From IMG/VR virus record IMGVR_UViG_3300042456_000517, positions 1-30,090 of that record: 30,090 bases of DNA. One strand, given 5' to 3'. Position numbers and translations under genes: made by a program. The stretch comes from a virus. The notes beneath the pieces are model-generated. The model saw only the letters and a list, made by a program, of their open reading frames with translations, did not search any database and was not told the origin of the DNA. Of the stretch, positions 21,570 to 30,090 are shown piece after piece; the first letter of the stretch is position 1; the number at the start of each line of letters is the position of its first letter.

Positions 21570-23554
21570 TGCAACAATTAATTAACAAAACCTTCAAGGC
21601 TAATACAAAAGACGTTTTGTATTTAAATCGTGATTTTACTTCTTTAAAACAACAACTAATTGATTTCACTAAACAGTATTATCCACAAAGTTATAAAGAT
21701 TTTAGTGAAAGTTCACCAGGCCAAATCTTTATCGAACAAGCGTCTTTTGTGGGAGATGTATTGTCATATTACACTGATTATCAATTTAAAGAAAGTTTTA
21801 TTCAATTCGCGGGTGAACGTAAAAATATTATAAACCAAGCTCAATTTTTGGGATATAAACCAAAGGTATCTTCGGTATCATCCACTAATGTAGAATTGTT
21901 TCAATTGTTGCCCGCGACACGTACTTCGGGCGTTAATGGCGAATATGTACCTGATGAACGATACTGTTTGATTTTAAAACCATATACACAACTATCTAGT
22001 GTATCAGGTGTGTCATTTATAGTCGAAGAAAGTGTAGATTTTAGTCAAGATACTTTATTTTCACCAAGACAAATAAGTGTTTACAATCGTGATAATACAG
22101 GAGCACCATTATTTTACCTGATAAAGAAATCCACACAATGTTATTCTGGTAGAATAACAACAAAAACATTTAGTGTTGGCGATCCACAATCATTTTTAAA
22201 AATAAAGTTAGATGAAACTAATGTGGTTAAAATAATAAGTGTGGTGGATTCTAATGGCAACAATTACTATGAAACACAGTATCTAGCACAAGATACAATT
22301 CCACTATTGATTGATAATGTACCTCTTACCAATCAAACGTTATCACCATATAGAAATGAAACTCCTAAGATTTTAAAGTATCTAAGAACCGAACGTAGAT
22401 TTATTACAACGGTAGATCAGAATAATTTTACTTATATTCAATTTGGGGCGAATACAGAAAATTACGAAAATACAGTTATTATACCAAATCCAACTAATGT
22501 TGGTGTAGCTTTATCCAATTTAAAGAATCTAAATATATCTTTAGACGGTACAAATGTATTAAAGGCCAATTCATACGGTGTGTCTCCATCAAATACAACA
22601 TTGACAGTTAATTATGTTGTTGGTGGTGGTTTAGATTCAAATGTAAATTCCGATGAAATAAATAAGATTGCTAGTACGGATTATTTAAATGACGTGACCA
22701 GTTTAACTGATAGCGAAGTGATTCTATTAAACAATTTTAAAAATTCATTGAGAGTAAATAATCCACTTTCATCAACTGGTGGTAATGACGCGGATACAAA
22801 TGAGGAAATACGACAAAATGCTATATTAAACTTTTCCGCTCAAAATAGAATGGTTACTTCCGATGATATTCTACTAAGAGTATATTCATTGCCATCTTAT
22901 TTAGGTAATATTTCAAAAGCATATGTTGAAAGCAATTCAAATAGACGAGTTCAATATAACCAATTAATAAAAGGCGTAATAACCGAAGACGGAAATGAAA
23001 CATTAGATTTAAATCCATTAAATCCACTAGATAGAAGAAAGTTTTTGGAATCGAGTAATCCATTTACAAACAATCTTTATTTGTTAGGGTATGATGTTAA
23101 TAAAAATTTGACAACATTGAATCCAGCTACGTTACAAAATTTAATAAGTTATCTAAATAATTTCAAAATACTCACGGACAAAATCAATATTATTGATGGT
23201 TATATTATCAATTTAGGATTCGATTTTAAAATTACAGTATTCACTGGCTTTAATAAACGAGATGTATTAAACAATTGTATTCAATCTGTAAAAAACTATT
23301 TGAATATTGATAATATTAGTTTTAACCAACCGATAAATCTCAGTCAACTCAATTTTGAAATAATGAAAAACGAAGGGGTCCAATCTGTAATTGAGTTGAA
23401 GATTAAGAATTTAACAATTGATGATGGTAATTATTCACCTATAGCATATAATGTAAGTATTGCTACACAAAATAATATTCTCTATCCATCAAAAGACCCA
23501 TCAGTATTTGAAATTAAATATCCCGACAACGATATAAAAGGATTGGTAGTATAA
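21569..23554 (+). CDS. gp6 / baseplate J-like wedge protein
   Basis: A 661-residue wedge protein; two copies per wedge form the inner baseplate ring in T4. The N-terminal YKDFSESSPGQIFIEQASFV followed by GDVLSYYTDYQFKESFI is the classic baseplate J opening. Mid-protein has PLSSTGGNDADTNEEIRQNA and MVTSDDILLRVYSLPSYLGN, matching the J core 'GG.DaEt.ee.r' segment. The C-terminal part (GFDFKITVFTGFNKRDVL, then CIQSVKNYLNIDNI) fits the gp6 dimerisation region. Length equals T4 gp6. It is directly coupled to the gp25-like gene and lies 1 nt from the next. Confidence 0.88.
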   Translation: MQQLINKTFKANTKDVLYLNRDFTSLKQQLIDFTKQYYPQSYKDFSESSPGQIFIEQASFVGDVLSYYTDYQFKESFIQFAGERKNIINQAQFLGYKPKVSSVSSTNVELFQLLPATRTSGVNGEYVPDERYCLILKPYTQLSSVSGVSFIVEESVDFSQDTLFSPRQISVYNRDNTGAPLFYLIKKSTQCYSGRITTKTFSVGDPQSFLKIKLDETNVVKIISVVDSNGNNYYETQYLAQDTIPLLIDNVPLTNQTLSPYRNETPKILKYLRTERRFITTVDQNNFTYIQFGANTENYENTVIIPNPTNVGVALSNLKNLNISLDGTNVLKANSYGVSPSNTTLTVNYVVGGGLDSNVNSDEINKIASTDYLNDVTSLTDSEVILLNNFKNSLRVNNPLSSTGGNDADTNEEIRQNAILNFSAQNRMVTSDDILLRVYSLPSYLGNISKAYVESNSNRRVQYNQLIKGVITEDGNETLDLNPLNPLDRRKFLESSNPFTNNLYLLGYDVNKNLTTLNPATLQNLISYLNNFKILTDKINIIDGYIINLGFDFKITVFTGFNKRDVLNNCIQSVKNYLNIDNISFNQPINLSQLNFEIMKNEGVQSVIELKIKNLTIDDGNYSPIAYNVSIATQNNILYPSKDPSVFEIKYPDNDIKGLVV

Positions 23555-23555
23555 T

Positions 23556-25448
23556 ATGCATATTTTCATTTATCCATCTCAAGACACTTATATTAACAAT
23601 TCCAACAAATTCCAAAACAAAAATTTTGGAATAGACGAGGTGTTAGAAGTATATGCGTCGAACACAGGCAAAAAAACTGTGTACACAGATCCAAATTGGC
23701 ACACTGCACCTCTTACCGCCTCTTCATATGGTAATAATGGATGGTTGTCATACACCACGTCTTCACTGTTCATTTATTCTGGTAGTAAGTGGTATGCTTT
23801 TAATCTTACATCTTCTGTAATACCAAATACATCATTTATTGCTAATTTTACAGGTAGATTATCTAATGTAACTACTAACCCAAAAAAACCACTTTATATT
23901 TCTGGATCGGCAAATTATGCATCCGGATCATTTTCAGGTAGTATGAATATAACTAGTTACTCATTCTTTACAGGAAGTTGGAGTACAGGTAGTTTTTCTG
24001 GCTCTGTGAGAGTTGGTAGTTTTTTTACAAAATTAAAAGTAAACAAACGGACATATACAACAAGTCCATTAACTTCGTCTTTGACAGGTACAGGAAGCTT
24101 TAAAAATTTAAGAGGGAAACTATTAGGAAAATCAAACACAGGCATACCGTGTAGCTCCAGTTTTTATTCGCCGGTAAGAGCTTTTAATTCAGGATCATTT
24201 ACAGGAAGTTTTAGTGGTTCTAATTCTAAGTTGTATATAGAAACTTTAACTTCCAGTAAATTGTATTACACAGATGTCACAAATTTTGCCGGTTATTTCA
24301 AAGGTAAATATAGTGGGTCTTTTAAAGCTCCTTCGACAGCTATATACTTAAACTATCCAGAGTTTAGTAGAACATTAATTAAGTTTGACTTAAACACATT
24401 AAGTCAGTCTATTTCTACGAATGAAATTAGCAGTTCAAAGTTAAAATTTACACTCAATTTAAAAGCATGCGGTATGAGAAATCTTCCGCTAAATTACTCT
24501 ATATATGCTTATCCAATAAGTCAAAGTTGGGAAAATGGAAACGGTAGATATGCAGACGATGGTTCTCAACTAGGAGCTACTTGGAACAATAGAAGTTACT
24601 CAGGTAGTAATTTATGGTATGGTAATAAAATAACAAATAGTTATCAACAAGTAAATTATCTATTAACATCTTCATATTCAAGTGCTAGTTTTCAAAATCA
24701 AGGCGGTACTTGGTATTATAAAGTTCCAACTTCTTATACAAACAAACCAAAATGGATTTGCAACTCCACTTCGTTTCCATCATTGGTCAACAACGGATTG
24801 ATTTGTAGTCAGTCATTCAGTTATGGTAATCAAAGTGATATATCAATGGATATAACACAGATTGTCCGTTCTTGGCTATGTGGTTGTATTCCAAATCAGG
24901 GACTTATGTTATTGAGTTCATTTGAAATAAGTACGCCTCCTCTTCAACCAACCAATGGATTGTTACAGTTCTTCAGTAAAGATACCAATACTATTTATAG
25001 TCCATATATCGATGTCGGATGGAATGATACTGTATTTAGCACAGGCAGTTTAAAACCGGTGTCATCTTCTATACAAAATCTAATTACCTTGCAGTCATTA
25101 AACAGTGCATATAAAGCTGGTAGTGTTGCTAAAATATTTGTTTTTGCAAGAGATAAATATCCTTTAAAGACATTTAATAAATCATATCAACAACCCGCGA
25201 TGGTCACTCCTAAGTATTTACCAACTTCTTCCTATTATATGGTAAAAGATGCTGAATCCGAAGAGGTTTTAATTAATTTTGACGATTATACTAAATTAAG
25301 TTGCGATGCTTCATATGGTAATTATTTTAAATTAAATACTAGCGGATTACCGCAAGAACGTTATTTAACAGTATTTATTAAGGTAGAGTACAAAGATGGA
25401 ACAGTTGACATCGTTGATACTGGGAAAATATTTAAAATAACTCGTTAG
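23556..25448 (+). CDS. DNRLRE-like structural protein with GSFxG insert
   Basis: A 630-residue protein. The start HIFIYPSQDTYINNSNKFQN followed by NFGIDEVLEV is the usual opening of DNRLRE (disaggregatase-related) domains. The domain resumes at about residue 265 with FSRTLIKFDLNTLSQSI, SSKLKFTLNLKACGM, YAYPISQSWENGNGRYADDG, and later ISMDITQIVRSWLCGCIPNQ. Between them (about 115-260) lies an insert of GSFSG repeats like those of the tail fibre genes. The C-terminal 120 residues are a beta domain ending in VEYKDGTVDIVDTGKIF. These domains usually bind surfaces or stabilise large extracellular proteins. Position after gp6 suggests a baseplate rim or fibre connector. Confidence 0.6.
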   Translation: MHIFIYPSQDTYINNSNKFQNKNFGIDEVLEVYASNTGKKTVYTDPNWHTAPLTASSYGNNGWLSYTTSSLFIYSGSKWYAFNLTSSVIPNTSFIANFTGRLSNVTTNPKKPLYISGSANYASGSFSGSMNITSYSFFTGSWSTGSFSGSVRVGSFFTKLKVNKRTYTTSPLTSSLTGTGSFKNLRGKLLGKSNTGIPCSSSFYSPVRAFNSGSFTGSFSGSNSKLYIETLTSSKLYYTDVTNFAGYFKGKYSGSFKAPSTAIYLNYPEFSRTLIKFDLNTLSQSISTNEISSSKLKFTLNLKACGMRNLPLNYSIYAYPISQSWENGNGRYADDGSQLGATWNNRSYSGSNLWYGNKITNSYQQVNYLLTSSYSSASFQNQGGTWYYKVPTSYTNKPKWICNSTSFPSLVNNGLICSQSFSYGNQSDISMDITQIVRSWLCGCIPNQGLMLLSSFEISTPPLQPTNGLLQFFSKDTNTIYSPYIDVGWNDTVFSTGSLKPVSSSIQNLITLQSLNSAYKAGSVAKIFVFARDKYPLKTFNKSYQQPAMVTPKYLPTSSYYMVKDAESEEVLINFDDYTKLSCDASYGNYFKLNTSGLPQERYLTVFIKVEYKDGTVDIVDTGKIFKITR

Positions 25449-25449
25449 T

Positions 25450-25926
25450 ATGGCAAATATACCATTAGTATATAACGTATCATTAAGTGATATACAAACA
25501 TTTAAAGACTTCGGTACATTTCAAAATAACTTTGATAATTTTGGAAATGACCAATTAGTTTACAATATATCACAATCATTTGATGGTAAATTTAATTATA
25601 TTAAATTGCCAATTAAAAGTTTTTTATATAATGAAAACAAAATTGCCGATACATCGACAGTAGAATTCACTGAATTACAAACAACCGCTGTCGAAGAAAA
25701 GAGAAATTTGACAGATGTTATAATTCAATATAATAATCTGATCGAAGAAAATAGAATCTTAAATCAAACGGTAAATAGCTTGGTGGAAAAATATGAAAAT
25801 AACGATGACAAACAAGTTATTGCGGCTATGAAAAACGAAATTATTGGTTTGCGAATCAAATTGGGACAAGGAACTGTACTTTCCGATTTTGGCGACGACT
25901 ATCCATTTTTACCATTAACTTCTTAA
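25450..25926 (+). CDS. Small baseplate-operon protein with coiled coil
   Basis: A 158-residue protein. Residues 1-75 are beta-rich (LVYNVSLSDIQTFKDFGTFQ, QLVYNISQSFDGKFNYIKLP), and residues 80-140 are a parallel-type coiled coil (EEKRNLTDVIIQYNNLIEEN, then QTVNSLVEKYENNDDKQVIA). It ends with FGDDYPFLPLTS. Gaps of 1 nt on both sides tie it to its neighbours. A linker or trimerisation role next to the giant protein is plausible. Not recognised. Confidence 0.7.
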   Translation: MANIPLVYNVSLSDIQTFKDFGTFQNNFDNFGNDQLVYNISQSFDGKFNYIKLPIKSFLYNENKIADTSTVEFTELQTTAVEEKRNLTDVIIQYNNLIEENRILNQTVNSLVEKYENNDDKQVIAAMKNEIIGLRIKLGQGTVLSDFGDDYPFLPLTS

Positions 25927-25927
25927 T

Positions 25928-28900
25928 ATGCCTTACGACTATTTGACAATAAACGATAATGATTTGAATAAGGGTATTACAAGTGCATCTTATTTCAATG
26001 CCAATTTGCAGTCTTTGTACGAACAACAAGTTGTAAGTAATGATGTATTTTATGGAGAATCCGACGACGACTTGTTTGAATTTACTCTTTATAATAATAA
26101 TCAACAACTTGTAAGTTTTAACAGAGTAATTCCATCCGTTACATATTCCATATTACAAGGAAGTTATAGAGATATAAATAATGAGTTGAGATCGTATCAA
26201 TTCGCAAATCCATTTACAAATATTGTATCTCACAAAAATGATATTTTATTACACCCACAATTTGATTTAAATGCTAGTGGAGTTGGTCCAGGTTTGTATT
26301 ACTTGTTGTATAATCCAGTTAGAAATATAGCCGGCAATCCGACAAATAAATTGGTTATAAAAGAGATATCTCCAAGTAGAACTGAAATACGGTTATCTTA
26401 TGCATTTGACACAACTAAAAATGAATCATCTAGGTTAGATGCGGTTAAGATAAGATCATTTGCTGATAAAAAATATTTGTTATTGAGAATATATCAAGAT
26501 TTAATTGATATTATTAAAAACAATCCAATCGAACAAGACTTTCTGTTAAATAAAAATAAGTATAATTATACAGATATTTGTTTGAAGTTAGGTCTAAAAA
26601 GTGAAGCTGAATTGCAGGAATTTATAACATCAACATACGTTGGATATAATTCTGTAATTAAATTAAATAGTGATACTGATACTACGATTTTACAGACAAG
26701 TAAATTTTCAGGTGTACAGGAACAAATTAACAATTTTATATACACATATAACAATGTAGAATTTACCAATCAAGAAATATTAGAGTCTTTCAGAATCATC
26801 ACATTAAAAGTATCACAAGATAGAGTATTACAAAAAAGTTCTATAAATGATATCGATTTACAAAATATATTGGGATTATTTGAACAAACGATTTATACCG
26901 ATTGGATATTGCCGAATGTAACTAATTTATTAGAAAATTATAGAACAAAATATTATGGTTATTATAAGAACGCATTGAATTTTGACAATGGAAATTTAAT
27001 AAAAATTCTAGATCATACAAATTATTTAAATTCAATAGATGATACTTTTAACATACAAGTAAAATTAGATGCTCCATTACCTTTACAATATAATATAAAA
27101 TCGACATGTTGGATATCAAACATATCAATTGCTCCAATTTATTTTAAAGTTAACTTATTTACTTCGAAGATATCAAGAAAAGTATTTTTAAACGATATAA
27201 ATTTTGATGTTCAAGTTAATACGTCGCATCCATCTACAGAAAGATATCAAAGTAATGACGCGTTTACTCTGGACAAAGCAACAGTAAGATTAAAAGAAAA
27301 GTATAATGATTTGTATATAGATTATACAGATTTCAACAATTTTATTAATTATTCATCAGCTGAATTACGTACTAAAATTGCTAAGAATAAAATCAAAGAT
27401 TATAATCAACTTGAGTCCGTTAAGAAATCGACTATTAATTCCGCAACAAATACAAGTGCGACAATTTCATCTTCTTATAGTCAGTTGGTTAATCAGAAGA
27501 CATCTCAACAAATCACATTGCTGGATACATTTGATGAATACGAATCCTATTTGTTTTTTAATTCATCCAGTATAGACAACAAAATCGATGAGGCTATTAC
27601 ATATGATTCGGATAACTATAATAGTTTGGTATATCAACTTCCTGAATATGTAAAGGATGACTCCGATTCAGCGGATTACATAAAATTCACCGCAATGACC
27701 GGACATTTTTTTGATAATATATTAGTCTTTATCAAGAAGTTTCCTAAAACATATCCTATTTCTAACAATGATTCAAGTTACTATCCAAAGAATTATATAG
27801 ATGAATTATTGAACAGTTTTAATTGGAACGTTGACATTGACAAATTTTCTCAAAGTGATTTAAATCAATTATATTTAAATAATCAAGAAATTTCAGGTTA
27901 CAACTCCGCTTCTTATTTCGATTATACAAAATCAATTTTAAATCGATTTGCAAATAACATTTCATCTGTATATAAATCCAAGGGTACTATCAATTCATTT
28001 GAAATGATACGTACTATGTTTGGCATTCCATCTGGATTAATATCTACCAGAGAGTATGGAAGTGCTGACGCTTTTTCCAATCGTGATAATTACTTCGTAT
28101 ACGATGATATTATTTATATGACAGATTTCAAGGAAAATAATTTCTTGAATTTTCAACATACTAGTAGTGATTTTATTTATACCACTAGTAGCTACTACGC
28201 ATCTGGATCCAATATTAATACATTCACCAGTAGCACCGAATACACATCAAAATTTAATGGTATATCTACAATTGAATTTTCTTTTAGATTTAAATCGACT
28301 AATTATAACTTCGACGACAAGATACAATTGATGTCGAAATATAGAAATAAAAAGTCTGATTGGAATTTATTTATAAAAAAATCAAAGCAAGTTAACAGTG
28401 GTCAATTAGTATTTGAAATACATCCATATGAATTGGGTAACACCACGTCTAGTTTGATATTAAATGAAATACCATTATTAAACGGCGGCATTTTCACTGC
28501 TATGTTAAAGCGTGAGCCTGTTCTTGGAGATTTCGATAAGTTGCGGGTTCGTTCAATTAAAACCACTAATGAAGATACTCCTTTTATTATAGAAGACGAC
28601 GGTGATTTTGTGATAGAAGACGATGGCGATTATGTCACATTAGCATCTCAAAAAACAATATTAACAGCTTCTTATTTTATTAATTCGACAAATGAATTTA
28701 TTCCATACATATACAGTCTATCCATTAATCAATATGATGGAAGCGTTAAGAATTTCTCATCAACAAAGCGTAAACTTATAAATTATAATACAAACAAGAA
28801 GTTTTCATCGGGTAGTTATTATATAGGTAATTATTCGTCTTCTGTTTCTTTTATAGGAAATTTGGATAAAATCAAAATTTTAAAAGAACCACTTAATAAT

Positions 28901-30090
28901 GAATATTTCGATGAACATTCTTATAATTTAGATTCGATATCAATACCAAATAAAGAAAATGTTTATTCTAATTTGTTTTATTTATGGAGTTTCGACACGC
29001 CTGTAGATTTGTATTCATCTACATCGATTAGTACAACCGTACATAATCAAAATATTTATTATAATACGCAATTCTTTGCTTATAATTTTGGACAAACAGA
29101 AAAGTATTATAGCTATCCAACTTGTTCGAATGTAATGATTACTCAGTTCCCATATCAATTTGATAAAATCGATCTTAAACAAACTATAAACACCAATAAC
29201 TTTGGACCAAATTTCAAAATTAATGGTAAAATAAACAAAATAACCGAAACAGCTTTGTCTAATTTAACGCCGTATGATTATTCGACGAGAATTCAAGACA
29301 GTTTAGGTGACGATTCTATCTTATCAGGATTTTTTATAAGTCCATATAACTATTTAAATCAAAAAATAGAGAATTTTATAGGTTTGGATGGTATAGCCGA
29401 TATTATAGGTGAACCTCAAAATTTAAACAAACAAAATTATGATGGATTGACTAAATTACAACGTGAATTCGGCGAAATAAATGAAAAATATATATACCCA
29501 CAAGAATTTTATAGTACATATAAATTCTACATTGATTTTTCTATATTTGATGTTGTAAAAAATTTAAAACCGTCTAGATCTAATTTATTGACAGGCCTTG
29601 TATTAGAACCAAGCTTGTTTGAACGTAAAAAGTTTAACTACAGAGATGTGGAATTTTTAACAAATAACGAATTTGACATATACTTTAATAACAAGACAAC
29701 ATTTACATCTTCTTTATTAAATACGGTTGATATTGCAAACTTCGCTATAGTAACTAGTTCTAACGTTAATAATATTACCAGAGATGAAAATACTTATAAT
29801 TACTCTCGTCTAGAAATTAAAGACACAATCGACGACCGTGATTTTATTTATGCAAAGTATGGAAAATATGTATATATTGATTCAAATGGATATAATGTAC
29901 GAGACACAGTTAATGTAGGCAAAAAAGATTATTATCAATCTGTTAATAATGATGGATTTTTAGTAACATTTACTTCTTCATTTGACGAAGTTCAAGTTAT
30001 TGGTTCTGGGTCGGGATATTCTGTAGGTTCATCTGGCATCTCAGGTACATCCGGCATCTCAGGTACGTCCGGTACATCCGGTACATCCGG
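25928..30090 (+). CDS. Giant baseplate/tail structural protein (3' end outside window)
   Basis: An uninterrupted frame of 1387 codons from ATG 25928 (1 nt after the previous stop) to the window end, with no stop, so the gene is partial. The N-terminal 450 residues are mixed alpha/beta (MPYDYLTINDNDLNKGITSA; LRIYQDLIDIIKNNPIEQDF). Residues 540-760 include KSKGTINSFEMIRTMFGIPS. Residues about 770-1000 resemble a LamG/concanavalin-type sandwich (STIEFSFRFKSTNYNFDDKI through GNYSSSVSFIGNLDKIKILK). A conserved-looking SRSNLLTGLVLEPSLFERKK follows near 1217. The last residues are a Gly-Thr-Ser triplet run. By order after gp25 and gp6 it takes the place of T4 gp7, the longest wedge subunit, but no gp7 motif was recognised. 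Confidence 0.75.
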   Translation, partial: MPYDYLTINDNDLNKGITSASYFNANLQSLYEQQVVSNDVFYGESDDDLFEFTLYNNNQQLVSFNRVIPSVTYSILQGSYRDINNELRSYQFANPFTNIVSHKNDILLHPQFDLNASGVGPGLYYLLYNPVRNIAGNPTNKLVIKEISPSRTEIRLSYAFDTTKNESSRLDAVKIRSFADKKYLLLRIYQDLIDIIKNNPIEQDFLLNKNKYNYTDICLKLGLKSEAELQEFITSTYVGYNSVIKLNSDTDTTILQTSKFSGVQEQINNFIYTYNNVEFTNQEILESFRIITLKVSQDRVLQKSSINDIDLQNILGLFEQTIYTDWILPNVTNLLENYRTKYYGYYKNALNFDNGNLIKILDHTNYLNSIDDTFNIQVKLDAPLPLQYNIKSTCWISNISIAPIYFKVNLFTSKISRKVFLNDINFDVQVNTSHPSTERYQSNDAFTLDKATVRLKEKYNDLYIDYTDFNNFINYSSAELRTKIAKNKIKDYNQLESVKKSTINSATNTSATISSSYSQLVNQKTSQQITLLDTFDEYESYLFFNSSSIDNKIDEAITYDSDNYNSLVYQLPEYVKDDSDSADYIKFTAMTGHFFDNILVFIKKFPKTYPISNNDSSYYPKNYIDELLNSFNWNVDIDKFSQSDLNQLYLNNQEISGYNSASYFDYTKSILNRFANNISSVYKSKGTINSFEMIRTMFGIPSGLISTREYGSADAFSNRDNYFVYDDIIYMTDFKENNFLNFQHTSSDFIYTTSSYYASGSNINTFTSSTEYTSKFNGISTIEFSFRFKSTNYNFDDKIQLMSKYRNKKSDWNLFIKKSKQVNSGQLVFEIHPYELGNTTSSLILNEIPLLNGGIFTAMLKREPVLGDFDKLRVRSIKTTNEDTPFIIEDDGDFVIEDDGDYVTLASQKTILTASYFINSTNEFIPYIYSLSINQYDGSVKNFSSTKRKLINYNTNKKFSSGSYYIGNYSSSVSFIGNLDKIKILKEPLNNEYFDEHSYNLDSISIPNKENVYSNLFYLWSFDTPVDLYSSTSISTTVHNQNIYYNTQFFAYNFGQTEKYYSYPTCSNVMITQFPYQFDKIDLKQTINTNNFGPNFKINGKINKITETALSNLTPYDYSTRIQDSLGDDSILSGFFISPYNYLNQKIENFIGLDGIADIIGEPQNLNKQNYDGLTKLQREFGEINEKYIYPQEFYSTYKFYIDFSIFDVVKNLKPSRSNLLTGLVLEPSLFERKKFNYRDVEFLTNNEFDIYFNNKTTFTSSLLNTVDIANFAIVTSSNVNNITRDENTYNYSRLEIKDTIDDRDFIYAKYGKYVYIDSNGYNVRDTVNVGKKDYYQSVNNDGFLVTFTSSFDEVQVIGSGSGYSVGSSGISGTSGISGTSGTSGTS
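30035..30090 (+). repeat. Gly-Thr-Ser coding repeat, continues past the window
   Basis: Units of 9 bp (GGTACATCC) and 18 bp (GGCATCTCAGGTACATCC at 30035 and, with one change, at 30053) encode SGISGTSGISGTSGTSG. The array is still running at the last base, so its length is unknown. Confidence 0.85.

Noticed and set aside
27378-27575. 65-residue frame at 27378
   Set aside because: It lies in another frame fully inside the giant gene, has no start signal and reads as a composition artefact.

Overview
The window reads as part of the genome of a large, strictly lytic-looking tailed phage with a contractile (T4-like, myovirus) tail. The reasons are a dense run of baseplate genes (spike, gp25-like and gp6/J-like wedge proteins), tail fibre genes with a peptidase S74 chaperone end, a PhoH ATPase, an HSP20 small heat-shock protein, a probable gp55-like late sigma factor, and a short tRNA plus tmRNA cluster. 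DNA is strongly AT-rich, genes are packed with 0-20 nt gaps or ATGA/TAATG overlaps, and no integrase, host housekeeping gene or IS element is seen. The host cannot be named from the sequence; host-type TTGACA/TATAAT promoters and a predicted inner-membrane/periplasmic protein fit a Gram-negative bacterium.

Layout. 1-715: a host-type promoter drives tRNA-Ala(TGC), tRNA-Gly(GCC) and a 386-nt tmRNA encoding a 20-residue degradation tag. 758-1353: a small ADP-ribosyltransferase-like protein and a coiled-coil partner, closed by a bidirectional terminator. 1387-5998 (minus strand): three genes of unknown function, including a 620-residue protein with two blocks of Gly-Thr-Thr triplets and an 803-residue helical protein with a membrane-like stretch. 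6044-7656 (plus): a host-type promoter, two small genes, a UUCG terminator, then a small gene overlapping phoH. 7677-14119: four virion surface genes, three of which share an N-terminal 'adaptor' pattern; one ends in an S74 chaperone. 14126-14797: HSP20 with its own promoter, a leader made of three consecutive hairpins and its own terminator. 14814-17391: a four-TM coiled-coil membrane protein, two tiny proteins and the late-sigma-like protein. 17405-30090: a long collinear baseplate operon (unknown, spike, glycine-zipper protein, coiled-coil protein, gp25-like, gp6/J-like, DNRLRE-like, coiled-coil, then a giant protein running off the end of the window).

How it fits together. Two classes of promoter seem visible. 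Three good TTGACA-17-TANNAT promoters (tRNA/tmRNA, 6150 operon, HSP20) look readable by host RNA polymerase. A second motif, TATTTATA placed 2-5 nt before the start codon, occurs at four genes, three of which directly follow a terminator or a mature RNA 3' end; its position would give leaderless or nearly leaderless late mRNAs, and a candidate late sigma factor is encoded in the window. The most interesting items are the phage-encoded tmRNA with a long tag and odd T-loops, this start-codon-proximal promoter motif, the structured HSP20 leader, and the low-complexity Gly-rich modules (GTT, GTS, GSFx) spread through virion proteins. All functional names rest on reading motifs by eye; no database search was run.
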